Source of the DNA: Streptomyces sp. AM 4-1-1
GTDB taxonomy: Bacteria; Actinomycetota; Actinomycetes; Streptomycetales; Streptomycetaceae
Direction of reading: 5' to 3'
Length of the DNA stretch: 64,000 nt
Assembly (NCBI RefSeq): GCF_029167625.1
Contig: NZ_CP119145.1
Span: forward strand, 3,348,001-3,412,000
Shown: positions 60,250 to 64,000 of the stretch, piece by piece
Numbering within the stretch: position 1 is the first letter of the stretch
Layout: each line of letters opens with the position of its first letter
The notes under the pieces: generated by a model
The model's input: only the letters and a program-made list of their open reading frames with translations
Databases searched by the model: none
Told to the model about the DNA's origin: nothing
Program-made: the position numbers and the translations under genes

Positions 60250-61896
60250 TCAGAGCCGGGTGACGTCCAGCTCGCCGTCCGCGTACTGCTTGCGGATCAC
60301 CTTCTTGTCGAACTTCCCGACGCTCGTCTTCGGGACCGCGGGGATGACCGTCCAGCGCTCGGGCAGCTGCCATTCGGCGACGGTCCGGCCGAGGAACGCC
60401 CTCAGCGCCTGGTAGTCGGCGGTGGCGCCCTCCTTGAGGACGACGGTCGCGAGCGGGCGTTCGCCCCACTTGTCGTCCGGTACGGCGATGACCGCCGCCT
60501 CCGCGACGTCCGGGTGCGCCATCAGGGCGTTCTCCAGCTCGAAGCTCGAAATCCACTCGCCGCCCGACTTGATGACGTCCTTGGCCCGGTCGGTGAGGGT
60601 GAGGAAACCCTCGTCACTGATCACACCGACGTCACCGGTTTTCAGCCAACCGTCCTCGCTGAACTTGTCGTCGGGGCGCAGCACCTCTCCGTCGGAACCG
60701 CCGTAGTACGCGGCGGCGATCCACGGGCCGCGCACCTCCAGCTCACCCGCCGACCTGTTGTCCCAGGGCAGGTGTTCGCCGCCGGGCCCGACCAGCCGTG
60801 CCTCGACGCCCGCGGGGAAGCGGCCCTGGGTGATGCGGTAGGGCCATTCCTCCTCCGCGGTCAGTCCGGCGGGCGGGCTGGACATCGTGCCGACCGGCGA
60901 GGTCTCCGTCATGCCCCAGGCGTGGCAGAGACGCACGCCGAGCTTGTCGTACGCGGCCATGAGGGCCGGCGGGCAGGCGGCGCCACCGATGGTGACGCGG
61001 GCCATGGAGGACAGGTCGCGCGGGTTGGCCGTGACCTCGGCGAGCAGACCCTGCCAGATCGTGGGGACGGCGGCGGCGTGGGTCGGCCGCTCGCGTTCGA
61101 TCATCTCGGCGAGGGGGACGGGCTGGAGGAAACGATCCGGCATGAGCATGTTGATGCCGGACATGAAGGCGGCGTGAGGCAGGCCCCACGCGTTCACATG
61201 AAATTGGGGCACTACGACCAAAGTGGTGTCTTTTACCGAAAGCCCCATTGATTCGGCCATGTTGACCTGCATGGAGTGCAGATAGATCGACCGGTGCGAA
61301 TAGATGACGCCCTTGGGATCGCCGGTCGTGCCGGAGGTGTAACACATGGCGGCGGCCTGACGTTCGTCCAGCTCGGGCCAGTCGTACGTGGTGGGGCGGC
61401 CCGCGATCAGTTCCTCGTACTCGTGCACGCGCGGCGCGGCACCGGCCAGTACCGAACGGTCGCCCGGTCCCGCGACGATCACGTGCTCGACGGACGGCAG
61501 ACGGGGCAGGAGCGGCCCGAGGAGAGGCAGCAGGGAACCGTTGACGATGACGACCTTGTCATCGGCGTGACCGACGACCCAGATCAACTGCTCGGCCGGG
61601 AGCCGGACGTTGAGCGGATGAAGCACCGCCCCCATGGAAGGTACCGAGAGATACGCCTCTATATGTTCGGAATTGTTCCACAGAAGCGTGGCGACCCGCT
61701 GATCGCCGTCCACGCCGAGTTCGTCGCGCAGGGCATGGGCGAGCTGCGCGGCACGTCGGCCGACCTCCGCGAAGGTGCGCCGCTGCGGCTCGGGTTCACC
61801 GGTCCAGGTCGTGACCTGAGACTTCCCGTGGATGGTCATCCCATGGGTCAGGATGCGGGTGACGGTCAGCGGTACGTCCTGCATCGTGCTCAGCAC
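60250..61896 (-). CDS. Long-chain fatty-acid CoA ligase (AMP-forming)
   Basis: 548 residues. Adenylate-forming enzyme motifs: [20 protein letters not shown] (A3 phosphate loop), [10 protein letters not shown] (A5), [20 protein letters not shown] (A7), [20 protein letters not shown] (A8) and [15 protein letters not shown] with the catalytic Lys (A10). Family: activates fatty or aryl acids to acyl-AMP then acyl-CoA. The domain pattern fits medium/long-chain FadD-like enzymes. GTG 61896 chosen because GGGAGGACGCC stands six bases ahead; the Met at MQDVPLT four codons later is the alternative. A TetR-type palindrome lies 53 bp upstream. Confidence 0.92.
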   Translation of the reverse strand: MLSTMQDVPLTVTRILTHGMTIHGKSQVTTWTGEPEPQRRTFAEVGRRAAQLAHALRDELGVDGDQRVATLLWNNSEHIEAYLSVPSMGAVLHPLNVRLPAEQLIWVVGHADDKVVIVNGSLLPLLGPLLPRLPSVEHVIVAGPGDRSVLAGAAPRVHEYEELIAGRPTTYDWPELDERQAAAMCYTSGTTGDPKGVIYSHRSIYLHSMQVNMAESMGLSVKDTTLVVVPQFHVNAWGLPHAAFMSGINMLMPDRFLQPVPLAEMIERERPTHAAAVPTIWQGLLAEVTANPRDLSSMARVTIGGAACPPALMAAYDKLGVRLCHAWGMTETSPVGTMSSPPAGLTAEEEWPYRITQGRFPAGVEARLVGPGGEHLPWDNRSAGELEVRGPWIAAAYYGGSDGEVLRPDDKFSEDGWLKTGDVGVISDEGFLTLTDRAKDVIKSGGEWISSFELENALMAHPDVAEAAVIAVPDDKWGERPLATVVLKEGATADYQALRAFLGRTVAEWQLPERWTVIPAVPKTSVGKFDKKVIRKQYADGELDVTRL

Positions 61897-61948
61897 GGCG
61901 TCCTCCCGGTGGGCGCTACGCGGCAGTAGGGTTGGCCTGATTCTGCTC

Positions 61949-61966
61949 ACATACCATTTGGTATGT
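61949..61966. promoter_or_regulatory. Palindromic TetR-like operator before the acyl-CoA ligase gene
   Basis: ACATACCATTTGGTATGT: perfect 8-bp arms around TT. The ATACCA-NN-TGGTAT form is like operators of TetR regulators of fatty-acid degradation in actinobacteria. It overlaps the expected promoter of the leftward ligase gene. The remaining 61967-62326 is repeats. Confidence 0.65.
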
Positions 61967-62040
61967 CACTAGTACGGGCGAACGAATCGGGCCGGGACGG
62001 CAAAATCACCTTCTGCGGCGGCTCGCCGGGAATCGTCGCC

Positions 62041-62094
62041 GGGGGGCGTTTCTGAAGCGGCGGTCGAGACGTTCCGGGGGGCGTTTCTGAAGCG
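62041..62094. repeat. Direct repeat and short tandem repeats
   Basis: GGGGGGCGTTTCTGAAGCG occurs at 62041 and 62076 (35-bp period). Nearby are CACCTCCGGGCGTCAG in tandem (about 62209-62240) and GAAGCAGGGCCGGGGC twice (62264, 62274 region). Non-coding, between the ligase promoter and the ECF sigma stop. Confidence 0.7.
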
Positions 62095-62326
62095 TCGCTG
62101 GGGATGTCCTGGGGGCACGTCTCCGGGGATGTTCCGGGCACGTCACCGGGGAAGCGTTTCCGGGGGGCGACAGCGGGACCCTACCGACGGCGCCTCCGGG
62201 CTGCCAGCACCTCCGGGCGTCAGCACCTCCGGGCGTCAGCGCGACCGGACCGAAGCAGGGCCGGGGCGGGCCGAAGCAGGGCCGGGGCGCCGCTGTCCTT
62301 TGCGGCCACGGCCCGTAAAGGACCTT

Positions 62327-62887
62327 TCAGCGGGCGACGGGGGACAGCTCCGGGTCCAGGCGGAGCTTGCCGAGCGCACGCGAGACGGCGCTCTTCACCG
62401 TGCCGATCGAGACTCCCAGCACCTCGGCCGTCTGGGCCTCGCTCAGGTCCTCGTAATACCGCAGGACGACCATGGCCCGCTGCCGGTCGGGGAGCTTCAT
62501 CACGGCACGCCACATCGCGTCGTGCAGGGACTGCTGCTCGGCGGGGTCCGGTCCCGGGGCGGTCTCGCGCTCGGGCAGCTCGTCGCAGGCGAACTCGTCG
62601 ACCTTCCGCTTGCGCCACTGCGAGGTACGGGTGTTCAGCAGCGCTCGGCGGACATAACCGTCGAGCGCCCGATGGTCCTCGATCCGCTCCCAGGCGACAT
62701 ACGTCTTGGTGAGCGCGGTCTGGAGCAGGTCCTCCGCGTCGCTCGGGTTCGCGGTGAGCGAGCGGGCGGCCCGCAGAAGTACGGGCCCCCGCGCCCGCAT
62801 GTACGACGAGAACGACGTGTAGGGGGCGTATCCGGTGGTGGTGGCAGCGGCTGCCCCGGAGGCGCCGGTGCAGACTGGCGTGGTCAT
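62327..62887 (-). CDS. SigE-family ECF RNA polymerase sigma factor
   Basis: 186 residues. ECF sigma region 2: YMRARGPVLLRAARSLTANP, SDAEDLLQTALTKTYVAWER, then region 4 MWRAVMKLPDRQRAMVVLRY, YEDLSEAQTAEVLGVSIGTV and KSAVSRALGKLR. No region 3. This is the SigE-like 50 kb-type family common in Streptomyces (annotated SigE family; distinct from the cse-linked SigE). No anti-sigma or sensor gene is adjacent on either side, so regulation may be transcriptional. ATG 62887 with GGAG close by. Promoter not identified. Confidence 0.88.
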   Translation of the reverse strand: MTTPVCTGASGAAAATTTGYAPYTSFSSYMRARGPVLLRAARSLTANPSDAEDLLQTALTKTYVAWERIEDHRALDGYVRRALLNTRTSQWRKRKVDEFACDELPERETAPGPDPAEQQSLHDAMWRAVMKLPDRQRAMVVLRYYEDLSEAQTAEVLGVSIGTVKSAVSRALGKLRLDPELSPVAR

Positions 62888-63163
62888 GGCTCCAACGCTA
62901 GGAGCGGGCGCCGCCGAGGGGATCGGCCCCAGGTCCCGAAGACGCGTCCGCCTCAGGGTGTAGGGGTGGGGCCGGCCCCACCTCCTGAAGGTGGAGAGAA
63001 CACCTGTCCGCCTCAGGGTCGCGCACGGCTACGGCCGGGTGGCCCCGGCGGGCCGTGCACGACCCCGGGCTTCATACGGCGCTCGTACGCGGCTGCCCCG
63101 GCCGGTCACCACCGGGCGCCGGCCGGGGACCGATACCGACGGGCCCGGCCGACACCGCCAGGA
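62888..63163. other. Intergenic region upstream of the ECF sigma gene
   Basis: 276 bp. Two CCGCCTCAGGGT copies (62949 and 63009 region) and CCACCTCCTGAAGGTGGAG, a short hairpin at about 62979-62997. No gene. Confidence 0.45.
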
Positions 63164-63475
63164 TCACCAGAGGCGAGTGAAGTTCACCGTGATGTCCCGG
63201 TGCGACTGATCGATGGCGGTGAAGGCGGAGCCGTTCACTTGTGCGGTGTTGTTCTGGTTCGACGCACCCGCGCCGACCGCTTGCTGCTGGGTGGTGGACG
63301 AGTTGCCGGCGTTGCTGCCCCCGACCCCGATGCCGCTCACCGTCGCCACGGCCGCACTCGATCCGTCGTTCGCGAACGACCCGTTGTCCGCCTGGGCCAC
63401 ACCGCTGAAGAGGGCGGCGGCGAGAGGCAACGCGGCAACGACGGCCAGGGCACGAGCGGTACGGACACTTGCCAT
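63164..63475 (-). CDS. Small secreted Gly/Asn/Gln/Ser-rich protein (position of nepA)
   Basis: 103 residues. Sec signal peptide (TARALAVVAALPLAAALFSG, AQA-DN cleavage near 29-30) then a mature part rich in Gly, Asn, Ser, Gln and Ala (SGIGVGGSNAGNSSTTQQQA, VGAGASNQNNTAQVNGSAFT) ending DITVNFTRLW, without Cys. Composition suggests an aggregating or wall-associated protein. In S. coelicolor the SigN-dependent wall protein NepA (SCO4002) lies in the corresponding place after an ECF sigma gene; I infer but cannot prove orthology. ATG 63475 after GGAGGAATTGAC, the best ribosome site in this part. Confidence 0.75.
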   Translation of the reverse strand: MASVRTARALAVVAALPLAAALFSGVAQADNGSFANDGSSAAVATVSGIGVGGSNAGNSSTTQQQAVGAGASNQNNTAQVNGSAFTAIDQSHRDITVNFTRLW

Positions 63476-63799
63476 GTCAATTCCTCCAGGAACGGTAAGT
63501 CGGGCTTGATCAAGGCGGTTGGGTCAACCACCTCGGTGTGCGTCGCGACGTCGCGCAACCAGAGCTGCCCACCGAGTCCCCGACGAACCACACGCACTCC
63601 CCGATTCCCCCGCAAGCGTGAGAACCCTCCGACAAACCTCCTGGGCACAAGTTGGCCGCACATAGCTCGGCCGGTTCAGGTCAGCCAGGTCAGCGTGGCG
63701 CAGTATTCGTCGTCCTGAAGTGAACCCGCCCGAACCTCGCCCGGATCAGCACTAGTTGGCTAGTCGGTCTCAGTTCGCCCCGCTCTGCGACGCTGAAGG
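63476..63799. other. Upstream region of the small secreted protein gene
   Basis: 324 bp. AT-richer than average, holds the promoter of the secreted protein, duplicated AGGTCAGCCAGGTCAGCG (63678) and CTAGTTGGCTAGTCGG (63753). No gene recognised. Confidence 0.45.
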
Positions 63800-63962
63800 C
63801 CGATCGAGAGGGGCCGCAGCAATGCGGTGGAAGATCCACGGGGAACGTCAGGGGGCAAGCTGCTCAGAGGCGGATCAGCGGCCGCAGACCGGCTCGTTGA
63901 GCTGGGGCTCCGCACCGTGGCGTAGGGCCTGCCCTGGCCCGCGTATGGCCCACACGCCCTGA
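63800..63962 (+). pseudogene. Truncated NUDIX hydrolase, 5' fragment (copy 2)
   Basis: Same leader as at 53839 and an ATG at 63822 beginning MRWKIHGER, one residue pair closer to the NUDIX consensus than copy 1. The frame then reads unrelated QGASCSEADQRPQTGSLS and stops at 63962. No NUDIX box follows within the window. Confidence 0.6.
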
Positions 63963-64000
63963 TCAGTATCGGGAAACAGGGGCGCGAGGTGAGACACGGT

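Overview
The window is high-GC actinobacterial chromosome, almost certainly Streptomyces. Evidence: strong third-position GC bias, frequent GTG starts, ATGA/GTGA translational coupling, SARP/BTAD, LuxR, TetR and MarR regulators, an SSI-type protease inhibitor, an LAxTG sortase substrate, and a gene order (upp, tadA-associated gene, tadA, tRNA-Ser, Dabb protein, two SigB-class sigma factors, MarR, MFS, GH19, tRNAs, SSI, PAS kinase, acyl-CoA ligase, ECF sigma) that I recall from the S. coelicolor chromosome around SCO4043-SCO4002. No insertion sequence, CRISPR array, rRNA or large biosynthetic cluster is visible.

Layout. 1-11 kb is accessory: the tail of an MFS exporter coupled to a LuxR-type regulator and a PPOX-fold protein, an esterase, an orphan NgcE-like sugar-binding lipoprotein, a small Cys/His protein, and then the most interesting locus, 5775-11077. 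There a Crp-family regulator with a well preserved phosphate-binding cassette precedes four overlapping genes: a class III nucleotidyl-cyclase-like protein, a large protein with a degenerate P-loop, a protein of unknown function, and a small membrane protein resembling the Pycsar effector PycTM. The cyclase-like protein and the large protein carry the same short Gly/Asn/Gln motif. I read this as a candidate cyclic-nucleotide signalling or anti-phage system. 11-17 kb holds a secreted serine hydrolase, a methyltransferase, a probable type IV restriction enzyme recognising phosphorothioated DNA (SBD+HNH) and a divergent pair of XRE regulators with palindromic operators. 16.6-28 kb holds a BTAD/TPR regulator, a dehalogenase-like hydrolase, a four-gene cluster (acyl-CoA-dehydrogenase-like, PIG-L deacetylase, NodS-like methyltransferase, family 2 glycosyltransferase) flanked by 15-bp tandem repeats, flavoproteins, a family 5 uracil-DNA glycosylase and a DUF72 protein.

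28-46 kb is mostly core: a sortase-anchored coiled-coil protein, HhH-GPD protein, secreted M28 peptidase, VapB-like protein, LytR_C protein, upp, tadA with its partner, tRNA-Ser(CGA), two SigB-class sigma factors (probable sigF and sigN), MarR and a DHA2 MFS protein fused to carboxypeptidase-regulatory-like repeats. The next gene, a YceI protein, carries the same kind of domain.

46-64 kb: F420/PPOX protein, TetR/MFS pair with an inverted-repeat operator, exonuclease/phosphatase-family protein, response regulator lacking its phospho-accepting Asp, DUF2797 protein, GH19 protein lacking the second catalytic Glu, tRNA-Arg and tRNA-Ser, SSI-like inhibitor, a 1517-residue PAS/kinase-like/receiver protein whose kinase core looks inactive, acyl-CoA ligase, ECF sigma factor and a small secreted Gly/Asn-rich protein in the position of nepA. 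Two truncated 5' ends of a NUDIX hydrolase gene lie 10 kb apart.
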